From Roseicella aerolata (GTDB lineage Bacteria > Pseudomonadota > Alphaproteobacteria > Acetobacterales > Acetobacteraceae): 35,873 nt of DNA. Numbering within the stretch: the stretch's first letter is position 1; the number at the start of each line of letters is the position of its first letter. The stretch spans positions 1 through 35,873 of the forward strand of contig NZ_JAJAQI010000050.1 in NCBI RefSeq assembly GCF_020523605.1. The letters are read 5' to 3'. The position numbers and the translations under genes are program-made. The notes below the pieces were generated by a model, which saw nothing but the letters and a program-made list of their open reading frames with translations, made no database searches and had not been told where the DNA came from. Positions 7,231-15,882 of this stretch are shown piece after piece.

Positions 7231-7289
7231 GCGGCGGCCGCTGATCGTATATCCCGGGTCCGAGGCAGCAGCGGCATGGGGGCGGGGAG

Positions 7290-8924
7290 ATGGGGACGGG
7301 CATCCTGATCGGCCGGGGCGACAGGCCCTGCGAGCTCCTGCTCTCCCGCGCCAACCGCCACGGGCTGGTCGCCGGGGCCACCGGCACCGGCAAGACCGTG
7401 ACCCTGCAATGCCTGGCCGAGGGCTTCTCCCGCGCCGGCGTCCCGGTCTTCTGCGCCGATATCAAGGGCGACCTCTCCGGCATCGCCGCCCCCGGCAAGC
7501 CCAACCCGAAGCTCGAGGCCCGGGCGCAGGCGCTGGGCGTGGCCGACTACGCCTATGAGGCCGCGCCCGTCATCTTCTGGGACGTCTTCGGCCAGCAGGG
7601 CCACCCGCTGCGGGCGACGGTCGCCGAGATGGGGCCCCTCCTCCTCTCCCGCATGCTGGAGCTCAACGACACGCAGGAGGGCGTGCTCAACATCGCCTTC
7701 AAGGTGGCGGACGATGACGGCCTGCTGCTGCTGGACTTCAAGGACCTCCGCGCCATCCTGGCGCATATCGCCGACCGCGCCGCCGAGCTGCGCGACCATT
7801 ACGGGCAGGTGTCCAAGACCACCATCGGCACCATCCAGCGCCGCCTGCTGGTGCTGGAACAGGCCGGGGGCGAGCAATTCTTCGGCGAGCCGGCGCTGGC
7901 CCTGCAGGACCTGATGCTGGTCACCCCGGACGGCCGCGGCGCGGTGAACGTGCTGGCCGCCGACAGGCTGATCCACAGCCCGCGCCTCTATGCCACCTTC
8001 CTGCTCTGGCTGCTCTCGGAACTGTTCGAGGAACTGCCGGAGGTGGGCGACCTGGAGAAGCCCAAGCTCGTCTTCTTCTTCGACGAGGCGCATCTGCTGT
8101 TCCGCGACGCGCCCAGGGCGCTGGTCGAGAAGGTGGAGCAGGTGGTGCGGCTCATCCGTTCCAAGGGGGTGGGCATCTATTTCGTGACGCAGAACCCGCT
8201 GGACCTGCCGGGGACGGTGCTCGGCCAGCTCGGCAACCGGGTGCAGCATGCGCTGCGGGCCTTCACCCCGGCCGAGCAGCGGGCGGTCCGCGCCGCCGCC
8301 GAGACCTTCCGGCCCAATCCAAGGCTGAAGGTGGAGGAGGCGATCACCCATCTGGCGGTGGGGGAGGCGCTGGTCTCCACCCTCCAGGCCGATGGCACGC
8401 CGAGCATGGTGGAGCGCGCCCGCATCGTCCCGCCCCGCGGCCGCATCGGCCCGCTGGCGCCGGAGGAGCGGGCCGAGCTGATGCGGAAGAGCCCCGTCGC
8501 CGGCCATTACGACCAGGCGGTGGACCGCGAGAGCGCCTATGAGCTGCTGGTCGGCCGGGCCGCCGGCGCGCCGGTCTCCGGCCCCATGCGCACCGGCCCG
8601 GCACCGGTGCGCAGCGATAATCCCTGGGGCGGCGTGGTGGTGCCGCCGCGCCCGCTGCCCGAGGCGCCGCCGCCCCGCGGCGGCCGCATCCCGCAGGTGC
8701 CCCGCCGCCCGGACGCCCCGGGGCCCTGGAGCGGCCAGCCGCAGGGCCAGGGCGGCGGCTGGGGCAATGTGTTGGGCACGGTCCTGACCGGGGGTGGCGG
8801 GCGGCGCGAGAGCCCGCTGGAATCCATGGCCAAATCCGCCGCCCGCAGCATGGGGACCTCGGTCGGGCGCAGGCTGGGCGATGCGGTGCTGCGGGGGGTG
8901 CTGGGCTCCATCCTGAAGCGGTAG
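7290..8924 (+). CDS. HerA/YjgR-like ATPase (DUF853 family)
   Basis: This 544-residue protein belongs to the HerA-FtsK superfamily of ring ATPases, close to E. coli YjgR. The Walker A motif GATGTGKT is at residues 29-36 and the Walker B strand FFFDEAH has its acidic pair at D265-E266; an FVTQNP sensor-like strand and an arginine-rich [11 protein letters not shown] segment follow. Family members are thought to be DNA or protein translocases, but the cell role of YjgR-type proteins is not established. After about residue 430 the sequence becomes Pro/Gly/Arg-rich and low in complexity, ending in a short helical tail. The gene stands alone; no nuclease (NurA) partner is nearby. ATG 7290 is the start that opens this frame. 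Confidence 0.85.
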   Translation: MGTGILIGRGDRPCELLLSRANRHGLVAGATGTGKTVTLQCLAEGFSRAGVPVFCADIKGDLSGIAAPGKPNPKLEARAQALGVADYAYEAAPVIFWDVFGQQGHPLRATVAEMGPLLLSRMLELNDTQEGVLNIAFKVADDDGLLLLDFKDLRAILAHIADRAAELRDHYGQVSKTTIGTIQRRLLVLEQAGGEQFFGEPALALQDLMLVTPDGRGAVNVLAADRLIHSPRLYATFLLWLLSELFEELPEVGDLEKPKLVFFFDEAHLLFRDAPRALVEKVEQVVRLIRSKGVGIYFVTQNPLDLPGTVLGQLGNRVQHALRAFTPAEQRAVRAAAETFRPNPRLKVEEAITHLAVGEALVSTLQADGTPSMVERARIVPPRGRIGPLAPEERAELMRKSPVAGHYDQAVDRESAYELLVGRAAGAPVSGPMRTGPAPVRSDNPWGGVVVPPRPLPEAPPPRGGRIPQVPRRPDAPGPWSGQPQGQGGGWGNVLGTVLTGGGGRRESPLESMAKSAARSMGTSVGRRLGDAVLRGVLGSILKR

Positions 8925-9259
8925 CGGGACCTGCCGGCCCCGGGCCCGGATCCTGCCACGCGCCGGGGCCGGCAGCGGCCTTGGCCTTACCGGCAAAGCC
9001 ATGCAGGCACCGGCGCCATGGCCCGCCGGTCCGAACGGGGCAGGCCGCGCTGGCGCGGGGACCGTCAGGGCTAGGCGGGTCCGGCCATGGCCCGCCCTGG
9101 AACTTGAGGGTGCGAAGGGCGATCGGGCATGCTGCGGACGCCCGCGGCGGCGGCCTGGGCCATCCGCCTCCCGGGCGGTCGCTGCCCGGATCCGCGCACC
9201 CACCCATGCGCCCGCGAGGCTTGGATTGCCGCCCCCGGCGGGGCATATCTGCGCCCATC
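8925..9259. other. Intergenic region, no gene seen
   Basis: GC-rich spacer between the HerA-like gene and dapF. It holds a long hairpin (8931-8975). Just before dapF, TTGGAT (9221-9226) and CATATC (9244-9249) are spaced by 17 bases and could be a weak promoter giving an almost leaderless dapF transcript. No frame here resembles a protein. Confidence 0.5.
8931..8975 (+). terminator. Hairpin after the HerA-like gene
   Basis: CTGCCGGCCCC (8931-8941) pairs perfectly with GGGGCCGGCAG (8965-8975) around a 23-base loop, seven bases after the stop codon. There is no U tract, so termination is an inference from position and stem strength. Confidence 0.35.
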
Positions 9260-10135
9260 ATGGTTCCCTTCCGCAAGATGCACGGCCTCGGCAACGACTT
9301 CGTCGTGCTGGATGCACGCAAAGGCAGCGTGCTGGATGCCCGGCGCGCCGCGCTGCCGATCACGCCCGCCCGGGCCGCCGCCATCGCGGACCGGCGGCGC
9401 GGCATCGGCTGCGACCAGTTCATCGTCATGGAGCCGGGGACCGACGGGGCCGATGTCTTCATGCGCATCCGCAACCCCGATGGCTCGGAATCCGGGGCCT
9501 GCGGCAATGCCACGCGCTGCATCGCCAGCCTGGTGGCGGAGGAGACAGGGCGCGACCGCGTGGTCGTCCGCACCATCGCCGGCGACCTGCCGGTGGAGCG
9601 GCTGCCCAATGGGGAGGGGATGGATCTCTGGCGCGCCGATATGGGCCCCGCCCGCCTCGGCTGGCGCGACGTGCCCCTGGCGCGGGAGGTGGACACGCTG
9701 CACCTGCCGATCGGCCGCGGCCCGGTTGCCGACCCCGCCGCCTGCTCCATGGGCAACCCGCACGCGACCTTCTTCGTCCCCGAACTGGACGCCCTGCCGC
9801 TCGCCGAGATCGGCCCGGCGCTGGAGCATGACCCGATCTTCCCCGAGCGGGCCAATATCGGCTTCGTCCAGGTCCTGACGCCGGAGTACATCCGCCTGAT
9901 GGTCTGGGAGCGCGGGGCGGGGCTGACGCTGGCCTGCGGTTCCGGCGCCTGCGCCGCCCTGGTGAACGCGGCGCGACGCGGCCTGACCGGGCGGCGCGCC
10001 ACCGTCTCGCTGCCCGGCGGCGACCTGGTGATCGAGTGGCGGGAGGACGGGCCGGGGGCAGGACATGTGCTGATGACCGGCCCGGTCGCCACCGCCTTCA
10101 CCGGCGAGATCGACCTCGGGGCCTATCCGGCATGA
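9260..10135 (+). CDS. dapF: Diaminopimelate epimerase
   Basis: Converts LL- to meso-diaminopimelate, the last step before lysine and a building block of peptidoglycan. The 291 residues show both halves of the pseudo-symmetric fold. The catalytic cysteines are C81 in GACGNATRC and C226 in ACGSGACAA. Substrate-binding motifs include MHGLGNDF near the start and RNPDGSESG. The ATG at 9260 gives the expected start ([11 protein letters not shown]); an internal Met seven residues in is possible. The gene overlaps mtaB by four bases (ATGA), so the two are probably translated together. Confidence 0.97.
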   Translation: MVPFRKMHGLGNDFVVLDARKGSVLDARRAALPITPARAAAIADRRRGIGCDQFIVMEPGTDGADVFMRIRNPDGSESGACGNATRCIASLVAEETGRDRVVVRTIAGDLPVERLPNGEGMDLWRADMGPARLGWRDVPLAREVDTLHLPIGRGPVADPAACSMGNPHATFFVPELDALPLAEIGPALEHDPIFPERANIGFVQVLTPEYIRLMVWERGAGLTLACGSGACAALVNAARRGLTGRRATVSLPGGDLVIEWREDGPGAGHVLMTGPVATAFTGEIDLGAYPA

Positions 10136-11421
10136 CGGCGCCCGGCCATGGCGAGGCGCCGGGCGTGACCCGGTCGCCCGGCGGCATCGAGGTCCTGACC
10201 TTCGGCTGCCGGCTCAACACCTATGAGTCGGAGGCGATGCGTGACCTGGCCACCAAGGCCGGCCATGGCCCGACCATCGTGGTCAATACCTGCGCCGTGA
10301 CGGCGGAGGCCGAACGCCAGGCGCGGCAGGCCATCCGCAAGGCGGCGCGCGACAACCCCGCGGCCCGCATCGTCGTCACGGGCTGCGCCGCCCAGATCGC
10401 GCCCGAACGATGGGCCGGGCTGCCCGGCGTCGCGCGCGTCATCGGCAATGCGGACAAGCTGAAGCCGGAGACCTGGGCGCTCGACGCCCCGCCCGCGCCG
10501 GTGACGGACATCATGGCGGCGACCGAGACGGCGGCGCATCTGGTGACGGAGTTCGCCGGCCGCGCCCGCGCCTTCGTCCAGGTGCAGCAGGGCTGCGACC
10601 ATCGCTGCACCTTCTGCGTCATCCCCTTCGGCCGCGGCCCCTCCCGCTCCGTGCCCATCGGCGCCATTGTCGAGCAGGTGCGGGCGCTGGTCGCGCATGG
10701 CTACCGGGAGGTGGTGCTGACCGGCGTGGACATCACCAGCTACGGCCCGGACCTGCCCGGCGCGCCGAGCCTCGGCCAGATGGTCCGCCGCCTGCTGGCG
10801 CTGGTGCCGGACCTGCCGCGGCTGCGCCTTTCCTCCCTCGACCCGGTTGAGGTGGATGACGACCTCTGGCGGCTGATCGAGACGGAGCCGCGGCTGCTGC
10901 CGCATCTCCACCTCTCGCTCCAGCATGGCGCCGACCTGATCCTGAAGCGCATGAAGCGCCGGCACCTGCGGGCGGATGCCATCGCCTTCGCCCGGCGCGC
11001 CCGGGCGCTCAGGCCCGACATGGCCTTCGGCGCCGACCTGATCGCCGGCTTCCCGACCGAGACGGAGGCGCAGTTCCAGGAGACCCTCGACCTGGTCGAG
11101 GAAATGGAACTCAGCTTCCTGCATGTCTTTCCCTATTCGGAGCGGCCGGGCACCCCGGCCGCGCGCATGCCGCAACTGCCGGTGCCGTTGCGCAAGGAAA
11201 GGGGCGCCCGTTTGCGCGGGGCCGGCCAGGCCGCCGCCGCGCGCTTCTACGCGGGCAGGCTGGGCCAGGAGGAACAGGTGCTGTTCGAGCGCGACGACCG
11301 CGGCCATACCGCGCATTTCGCCCCCATTCGCCTGGTCGGCGGCAGCGCCGCCCCGGGCGAGCTTCGCCGGCTGCGGGTGACCGGCACCGCGCCGGACGGG
11401 CTGCTGGCCGAGGTGGCCTGA
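10132..11421 (+). CDS. mtaB: tRNA t6A37 methylthiotransferase MtaB
   Basis: A 429-residue radical-SAM enzyme that adds a methylthio group to N6-threonylcarbamoyladenosine at tRNA position 37. The N-terminal UPF0004 domain carries three cluster-binding cysteines (C26 in FGCRLN, C54 in NTCAV, C85 in TGCAAQ). The radical-SAM CxxxCxxC motif is C155, C159 and C162. The segment DVITSYGPD-like near residue 203 and the [12 protein letters not shown] strand are typical of this family. The short C-terminal domain is TRAM-like. MtaB and MiaB share this architecture; the sequence details and the dapF-mtaB-ftsY order, common in alphaproteobacteria, favour MtaB. Confidence 0.93.
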   Translation: MTAPGHGEAPGVTRSPGGIEVLTFGCRLNTYESEAMRDLATKAGHGPTIVVNTCAVTAEAERQARQAIRKAARDNPAARIVVTGCAAQIAPERWAGLPGVARVIGNADKLKPETWALDAPPAPVTDIMAATETAAHLVTEFAGRARAFVQVQQGCDHRCTFCVIPFGRGPSRSVPIGAIVEQVRALVAHGYREVVLTGVDITSYGPDLPGAPSLGQMVRRLLALVPDLPRLRLSSLDPVEVDDDLWRLIETEPRLLPHLHLSLQHGADLILKRMKRRHLRADAIAFARRARALRPDMAFGADLIAGFPTETEAQFQETLDLVEEMELSFLHVFPYSERPGTPAARMPQLPVPLRKERGARLRGAGQAAAARFYAGRLGQEEQVLFERDDRGHTAHFAPIRLVGGSAAPGELRRLRVTGTAPDGLLAEVA

Positions 11422-11424
11422 CCC

Positions 11425-12897
11425 ATGGCGCTGCGCGACTGGATCACCAGGCTCCGCGGCCGTGGCGAGCAGCCGCCGCCGGCCGAGGCGCCGCTCTCCC
11501 CGCCGCCCGGCCCGCCGCCGGTGCCGGCGCCGCCCGCGGGGCCGCCGACCCTGCCGCCGGCCGCCGGCCCGGACATCCCGGTGCCGCCGCAACCGCCGGA
11601 GCCGCCTCCCTTCACGCCGCCGCGCCCGCTGGAGCGCCTCGGCACCGAACCGGCGCCAGCGGCCCCGCTGCCCGCCGAGACCGGGCTGCGCCCGCGCGAC
11701 GATGCCGCGGCGCTGCGCGAGGTGGAGGCGCGCGAGGCGGCCGAGGCGACCGCGCTGCGGGAGGCCGAGGTCCAGCCGCCCGCTGACGCCGGGCCAGCGG
11801 CACCGCCTGCGCCCACCGCGCCGCCGCCGGCCGAGACCCGCGCGCCGGCCGCGCCTGTCCCGCCGCCGGTCGGCGCGCCGCCGCCCCCGGCGCCCTCCGC
11901 CGCGCCGGCGCCGGCCACGCCCCGGCCGGTGCCCCCTGCCGCACCGCCGCCCGCCCCGGCCGAGGAGCCCGCCGCGCGCGGTGGCTGGTTCTCCCGCCTC
12001 AGGGCCGGGCTCTCCCGCTCCACCGCCAAGCTGACCGACAGCGTCACCTCGCTCTTCAAGAAGCGCCGGCTGGACGAGGAGGCGCTGGAAGAGCTGGAGG
12101 AGACGCTGATCAGCGCCGATCTCGGCGTCGCCGCCTCCCGCCGCATCGTCGAGGGCTTCCGCAAGACCCGCTTCGGCAAGGAAGTGACGGATGAGGAGGT
12201 GAAGGCGGCGCTGGCGGAGGAGATCGCCGCCATCCTCGGCCCCGTCGCGCAGCCCATGCCGCTGGACCCGGCGCGTGCGCCGCATGTGGTGCTGGTGGTC
12301 GGCGTGAACGGCACCGGCAAGACCACCACCATCGCCAAGCTCGGCCAGCAGTACGGGGAGCAGGGCCTCGCCTGCGCCTTCGTCGCCGGCGACACCTTCC
12401 GCGCCGCGGCGGTGGAGCAGCTGCAGATCTGGGGCGAGCGCACCGGCTGCCGGGTGCATGCGCCGGTGAAGGAAGGGGCGGATGCCGCCGGCCTCGCCTT
12501 CGATGCGCTGAAGGCGGCGCGGGAGGACGGCACCCAGGTGCTGCTGGTGGATACCGCCGGGCGCCTGCACAACAAGTCCGCCCTGATGGAGGAGCTGCGC
12601 AAGCTCGTCCGCGTCATCAGGCGGGTGGATGAGAGCGCGCCGCATTCCGTGCTGCTGGTGCTGGACGCCACCACGGGCCAGAACGCCATCCAGCAGGCCA
12701 AGGTCTTCGGGGAGATGGTTTCGGTCACCGGCCTTGCCGTCACCAAGCTGGACGGCTCCGCCAAAGGCGGCGTGGTGGTGGCGCTGGCGCAGGAATTCGG
12801 CCTGCCGGTGCATTTCGTCGGCGTCGGCGAGAAGGCCGGCGACCTGCGCCCCTTCGAGGCGCGGGACTTCGCGCGGGGGCTGGTCGGGCTCGACTGA
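11425..12897 (+). CDS. ftsY: Signal recognition particle receptor FtsY
   Basis: FtsY is the membrane-linked GTPase that receives ribosomes carried by SRP. After [12 protein letters not shown] come about 170 residues of Pro/Ala-rich low-complexity sequence in place of the acidic A domain. The N domain (four-helix bundle) begins near residue 195, and the G domain carries GVNGTGKT (293-300), DTAGR (from 376) and [10 protein letters not shown] (from 440). The C-terminus ends normally in [14 protein letters not shown] and a short helix. It starts three bases after mtaB, so all three genes of this block are probably cotranscribed. Total length 490 is longer than many FtsY proteins because of the linker. 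Confidence 0.96.
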   Translation: MALRDWITRLRGRGEQPPPAEAPLSPPPGPPPVPAPPAGPPTLPPAAGPDIPVPPQPPEPPPFTPPRPLERLGTEPAPAAPLPAETGLRPRDDAAALREVEAREAAEATALREAEVQPPADAGPAAPPAPTAPPPAETRAPAAPVPPPVGAPPPPAPSAAPAPATPRPVPPAAPPPAPAEEPAARGGWFSRLRAGLSRSTAKLTDSVTSLFKKRRLDEEALEELEETLISADLGVAASRRIVEGFRKTRFGKEVTDEEVKAALAEEIAAILGPVAQPMPLDPARAPHVVLVVGVNGTGKTTTIAKLGQQYGEQGLACAFVAGDTFRAAAVEQLQIWGERTGCRVHAPVKEGADAAGLAFDALKAAREDGTQVLLVDTAGRLHNKSALMEELRKLVRVIRRVDESAPHSVLLVLDATTGQNAIQQAKVFGEMVSVTGLAVTKLDGSAKGGVVVALAQEFGLPVHFVGVGEKAGDLRPFEARDFARGLVGLD

Positions 12898-12909
12898 CCG
12901 CCGGAGGGG

Positions 12910-12931
12910 CGGCCCGGATCAGCCCGGGCCG
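12910..12931. terminator. Hairpin between convergent ftsY and merR-type gene
   Basis: CGGCCCGG (12910-12917) pairs with CCGGGCCG (12924-12931) around a six-base loop that includes bases of the regulator's stop codon. It lies where the two genes converge and could end both transcripts, though no U tract follows on either side. Confidence 0.35.
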
Positions 12932-13323
12932 AGCGCCTCCAGGATCCGGCATTCCGCCACCGTCCCGTGCCGGCACTGCTCGATGAGCAGGGCAAGTTCC
13001 CGGCGGAGGGCGGCGAGGCCGGCGAGCTTCCGGTCCACCTCGGCGAGGTGCTCCCGCGCGATGGCATCCACCGCCGCGCAGGAACGCTCCCGCTGATCCG
13101 CCAGGTCGAGCAGGGCGCGGACCTGCGCCAGGGAGAAACCCAGATCGCGGGCGCGGCGGATGAAGCCGAGACGCATCAGGTCGCCATCGCCATAGGCACG
13201 GTAGTTGCCGCCCGTCCGGGGCGGCGGCGGGAGCAGGCCGCTGCGCTCGTAGTAGCGGATCGTCTCCACCTTCGTGCCGGTCGCCCGGGCGAGGTCGCCG
13301 ATGCTGAAACTGCCGGTCGCCAT
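12919..13323 (-). CDS. MerR-family metal-responsive regulator (ZntR/CadR/PbrR-like)
   Basis: The 134-residue protein has the MerR plan: N-terminal winged helix (residues 5-45, IGDLARATGTKVETIRYYE, then GNYRAY), a dimerising helix (80-112), and a C-terminal metal loop. Cysteines C82, C117 and C125, with H119, fall where ZntR, CadR and PbrR bind Zn, Cd or Pb; the CueR-type CxxxxxxxC arrangement alone does not fit. Such activators untwist overlong promoters when metal binds. It is divergent from a CDF-type transporter, and the operator at 13328-13358 has the expected form. Start at ATG 13323. Which metal it senses cannot be settled from sequence. Confidence 0.88.
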   Translation of the reverse strand: MATGSFSIGDLARATGTKVETIRYYERSGLLPPPPRTGGNYRAYGDGDLMRLGFIRRARDLGFSLAQVRALLDLADQRERSCAAVDAIAREHLAEVDRKLAGLAALRRELALLIEQCRHGTVAECRILEALGPG

Positions 13324-13327
13324 GCGC

Positions 13328-13358
13328 TTGACCCTGGAGTGGCTACAGGCTGCATGCT
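13328..13358 (+). promoter_or_regulatory. MerR-type promoter/operator for the metal transporter
   Basis: TTGACC (13328-13333) and CATGCT (13353-13358) are 19 bases apart, the overlong spacing typical of MerR-activated promoters. Between them an imperfect dyad, CCTGGAG (13333-13339) and CTACAGG (13343-13349), pairs at six of seven positions. It drives the + strand transporter and lies right next to the regulator's start codon. Confidence 0.6.
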
Positions 13359-13392
13359 GCCGCTCACCGGTTGCCGCCGTCGAGATGGTGCC

Positions 13393-14040
13393 ATGGCCTG
13401 CTGCCACGATGACCACTGCTCCGCCGCGAAGGCGCAGCCGCTCGACAGCCCACAATGGCGCCGGGCGCTCTGGATCGCCCTGTCCGTCAATGCCGGGTTC
13501 TTCCTGGCCGAGGTCGCGGCCGGCGCCGCCGCCGGCTCGGCCGCCCTCATGGCCGATGCGCTCGACTTCTTCGGGGATGCGACGAATTACGCCATCAGCC
13601 TCGGCGTCGCCGGCATGGCGCTCGCCTGGCGGGCGCGGGCCGCGCTGGTGAAGGGCTGGACGCTGATCGCCTTCGCGCTCTGGGTGCTCGGCAGCACGGG
13701 CTGGCATGCCTGGGCCGGAACCCTGCCGCGGGCCGAGGTGATGGGCCTGGTCGGCGCCGCCGCCCTGCTGGCCAATGGTGGCGTCGCGCTGATGCTCTAC
13801 CGCTTCCGGGGCGGGGACGCGAACATGCGCTCGGTCTGGATCTGCTCCAGGAACGATGCCGTCGGGAACCTGGCCGTGATGCTCGCCGCGGCCGGCGTCT
13901 TCGGCACCGGCACCGGCTGGCCCGATCTGGTCGTGGCCGGGATCATGGGCGGGCTCGGCCTGCAGGGGGGCTGGCAGATCGTCCGGCAGGCCCGCGGCGA
14001 GCTCCGCGGGGCGGAGGCCGGCCTGGCGCCGGCGGCGTAG
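13393..14040 (+). CDS. Short CDF-type cation transporter
   Basis: A 215-residue inner-membrane protein of the cation diffusion facilitator type, which exports divalent metals such as Zn or Cd in exchange for protons. It has about six membrane segments and lacks the cytoplasmic C-terminal domain of full-length CDF proteins. The N-terminus carries a metal-binding CCHDDHC at residues 3-9. Likely transport-site residues are in ADALDFFGDATNY and in SRNDAVGN, replacing the usual HxxxD. Related short proteins are often found beside MerR regulators. The ATG at 13393 lies about 30 bases past the predicted transcription start. The in-frame sequence upstream belongs to the antisense of the regulator. 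Confidence 0.85.
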   Translation: MACCHDDHCSAAKAQPLDSPQWRRALWIALSVNAGFFLAEVAAGAAAGSAALMADALDFFGDATNYAISLGVAGMALAWRARAALVKGWTLIAFALWVLGSTGWHAWAGTLPRAEVMGLVGAAALLANGGVALMLYRFRGGDANMRSVWICSRNDAVGNLAVMLAAAGVFGTGTGWPDLVVAGIMGGLGLQGGWQIVRQARGELRGAEAGLAPAA

Positions 14041-14217
14041 CGCGGGGCAGGAGCAGCGATCGCCCGAATGGACCCGTGGGGCCGGCTGCTGACGGAAGCG
14101 CGCGGCACCGGCGGCTTCGAGCGGCCGGACACGACCCGGATTGCGCGGGCAGGGTGATCGCCCGGGGCTCGACGGCGGCGGCGAGGCGCGTAGGCTGGGG
14201 CCGGAGGAGTACCCGCC

Positions 14218-14790
14218 ATGACCACAGCCCCCGTCAGCCGCTACCCCGTTCCCCGCCTCGAGGACATGCCCGAGGACATCCGCGCCCGCATCGAGAAGGT
14301 GCAGGAGAAATCGGGCTTCATCCCGAATGTCTTCCTGATGCTCGCCTACCGGCCGGAGGAATTCCGCGCCTTCATGGCCTATCACGACACGCTCATGGAC
14401 AAGCCTGGCGGCCTGACCAAGGCGGAGCGGGAAATGATCGTGGTCGCCGTCTCGTCCTTCAACCAGTGCCAGTACTGCGTCATCGCGCATGGCGCGATCC
14501 TGCGCATCCGGGCCAAGAACCCGCTCATTGCCGACCAGGTCGCCGCCAATTTCCGCAAGGCCGACATCACGCCGAAGCAGAAGGCCATGCTGGAATTCGC
14601 CCTCAAGGTGACCCAGCGGGCCAATGAGGTGGAGGAGGCCGACAGCGCGGCGCTGCGCGACCTCGGCTTCTCGGATGACGACATCTGGGACATCGCGGCC
14701 ATCGCCGCCTTCTTCGGCATGTCCAACCGGATGGCCAATGTCACCTCGCTTCGGCCGAATGACGAGTTCTACACGATGGGCCGGGGCTGA
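14218..14790 (+). CDS. AhpD-like peroxidase-related protein (carboxymuconolactone decarboxylase fold)
   Basis: The 190-residue protein has the AhpD active-site pattern E-x11-C-x2-C-x3-H: E72, C84, C87 and H91 (FNQCQYCVIAH). AhpD proteins pass electrons to peroxiredoxins through the Cys pair, but related small enzymes are of unknown substrate. It resembles the group annotated as peroxidase-related enzyme (uncharacterised), with the motifs RPEEFRAFM and SNRMANVT. GGAGGAG before the ATG is a good ribosome-binding site. The creatininase-family gene begins five bases downstream, so the two are probably one operon; a shared pathway is a guess. Confidence 0.88.
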   Translation: MTTAPVSRYPVPRLEDMPEDIRARIEKVQEKSGFIPNVFLMLAYRPEEFRAFMAYHDTLMDKPGGLTKAEREMIVVAVSSFNQCQYCVIAHGAILRIRAKNPLIADQVAANFRKADITPKQKAMLEFALKVTQRANEVEEADSAALRDLGFSDDDIWDIAAIAAFFGMSNRMANVTSLRPNDEFYTMGRG

Positions 14791-14795
14791 ACGGG

Positions 14796-15581
14796 ATGGC
14801 CGAGCTTCGCTGGGAACGCATGACGGCGCCGGAGCTGAAGGCGCTGGCGGCGCGGGACGCGCTGGTGGTGCTGCCGATCGGCAGCCTGGAGCAGCACGGG
14901 CCGCATCTGCCGGTCTGGACCGACAGCGCCCATGCGCATGAGATCGCGCTGCGCGGCGCCGCGGCGGCCGATCTGCCGGCGGTGGTGCTGCCGCCGATGT
15001 GGCTGGGCCTGTCCGAGCACCATCTGCCCTTCGGCGGCACCATCACGCTGGATTATCCCACCTTCCATGCGGTGTTGCGCTGCGTGGTGCGGTCCCTGCT
15101 GGCGGATGGCTTCCGGCGGCTGCTGATCGTCAACGGCCATGGCGGCAATATCGACCCGCTGGCGGTCAGCGCGCGGGAGCTGGCGGCGGAGTTCGGCGTC
15201 CCCGTGGTGGTGACCACCTGGCCGAACCTGGCGCCGAAGGAGATCGGCGCCATCCTGACCACCCAGCCCGGCGTGCAGCATGCCTGCGAGGGCGAGACCA
15301 GCCTCTGGCTGGCGCTGGATGCGGCGCAGGTGCGGCAGGACAAGGTCGCCGAGGCCATGTCCAACCCGCCGCCCAACCCGCCCCCCGGCATGGTGCGCTT
15401 CTGGTCCTTCGAGGAGCGCGCCCCGCGCACCGGCGTGCGCGGTGACCCGCGCGCCGCGACGGCGGGGAAGGGCGAGGCGATCCTGGCGGCCGTGACCACG
15501 GCCCTGGCCGCCGCCATGCGCGACCCGGCGCTGTGGAGCAGGCCGGATGATGTCTGGGCGGCGGGCCGCGCCCAGCGTTGA
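14796..15581 (+). CDS. Creatininase-family amidohydrolase
   Basis: A 261-residue metal-dependent hydrolase of the creatinine amidohydrolase family, which cleaves cyclic or linear amides. Metal-ligand motifs are PIGSLEQHGPHLP (E32, H34), D43, NGHGGN (H115) and the HACEGETS stretch near residues 162-169 (E167). The family covers creatininase, mycofactocin peptidase MftE and riboflavin-pathway formamide hydrolase ArfB-type enzymes; none of the neighbours points to one of these. It follows the AhpD-like gene by five bases, with no creatinase nearby. Confidence 0.9.
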   Translation: MAELRWERMTAPELKALAARDALVVLPIGSLEQHGPHLPVWTDSAHAHEIALRGAAAADLPAVVLPPMWLGLSEHHLPFGGTITLDYPTFHAVLRCVVRSLLADGFRRLLIVNGHGGNIDPLAVSARELAAEFGVPVVVTTWPNLAPKEIGAILTTQPGVQHACEGETSLWLALDAAQVRQDKVAEAMSNPPPNPPPGMVRFWSFEERAPRTGVRGDPRAATAGKGEAILAAVTTALAAAMRDPALWSRPDDVWAAGRAQR

Positions 15582-15882
15582 GACACGAGCCGGGTGCAGC
15601 GGGTGCCTGACCCGCTGGCGGAGAAGTGTGGGCGCTTGACGGGCTGATCCGGCCTTACCGAAGTCACCTGCCGCAGTCTTGCCATGCGGATGCATGTATC
15701 TAGGCCGTGCGGATGTGCAGGATTGCAGCAGAACCAGCTCGCAATCCCTGCCTTCTGCTCTCTTTGAATCGTGCAGCCGGCTGCCGCGGTCAGGCATTGG
15801 GTGACGCAACTGCCATGCAGCTGTCTCGTTCCGCTTGGCGCAGTATGGGTGTTACGCTCCATCGCCGTTTCCCCCGCGCCGA
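15582..15882. other. Intergenic region upstream of opgG
   Basis: About 300 bases without a gene. It holds a terminator-like hairpin (15597-15617) and, in a lower-GC stretch, an inverted repeat GGATTGC (15720-15726) / GCAATCC (15741-15747). TGCGGATG occurs twice near 15685 and 15708. These may be regulatory for opgGH; no clear promoter boxes were found. Confidence 0.4.
15597..15617 (+). terminator. Hairpin after the creatininase-family gene
   Basis: CAGCGGGT (15597-15604) pairs perfectly with ACCCGCTG (15610-15617) around a five-base loop, 15 bases past the stop codon. No U tract follows. Confidence 0.35.

Noticed and set aside
10123-12813. Very long minus-strand open frame across mtaB and ftsY
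   Set aside because: Composition (His/Arg/Gly-rich) is that of an antisense frame at high GC, and the + strand holds well-conserved genes.
14041-14217. Small gene or promoter between the CDF transporter and the AhpD-like gene
   Set aside because: No frame with a start signal and no paired promoter boxes could be found.
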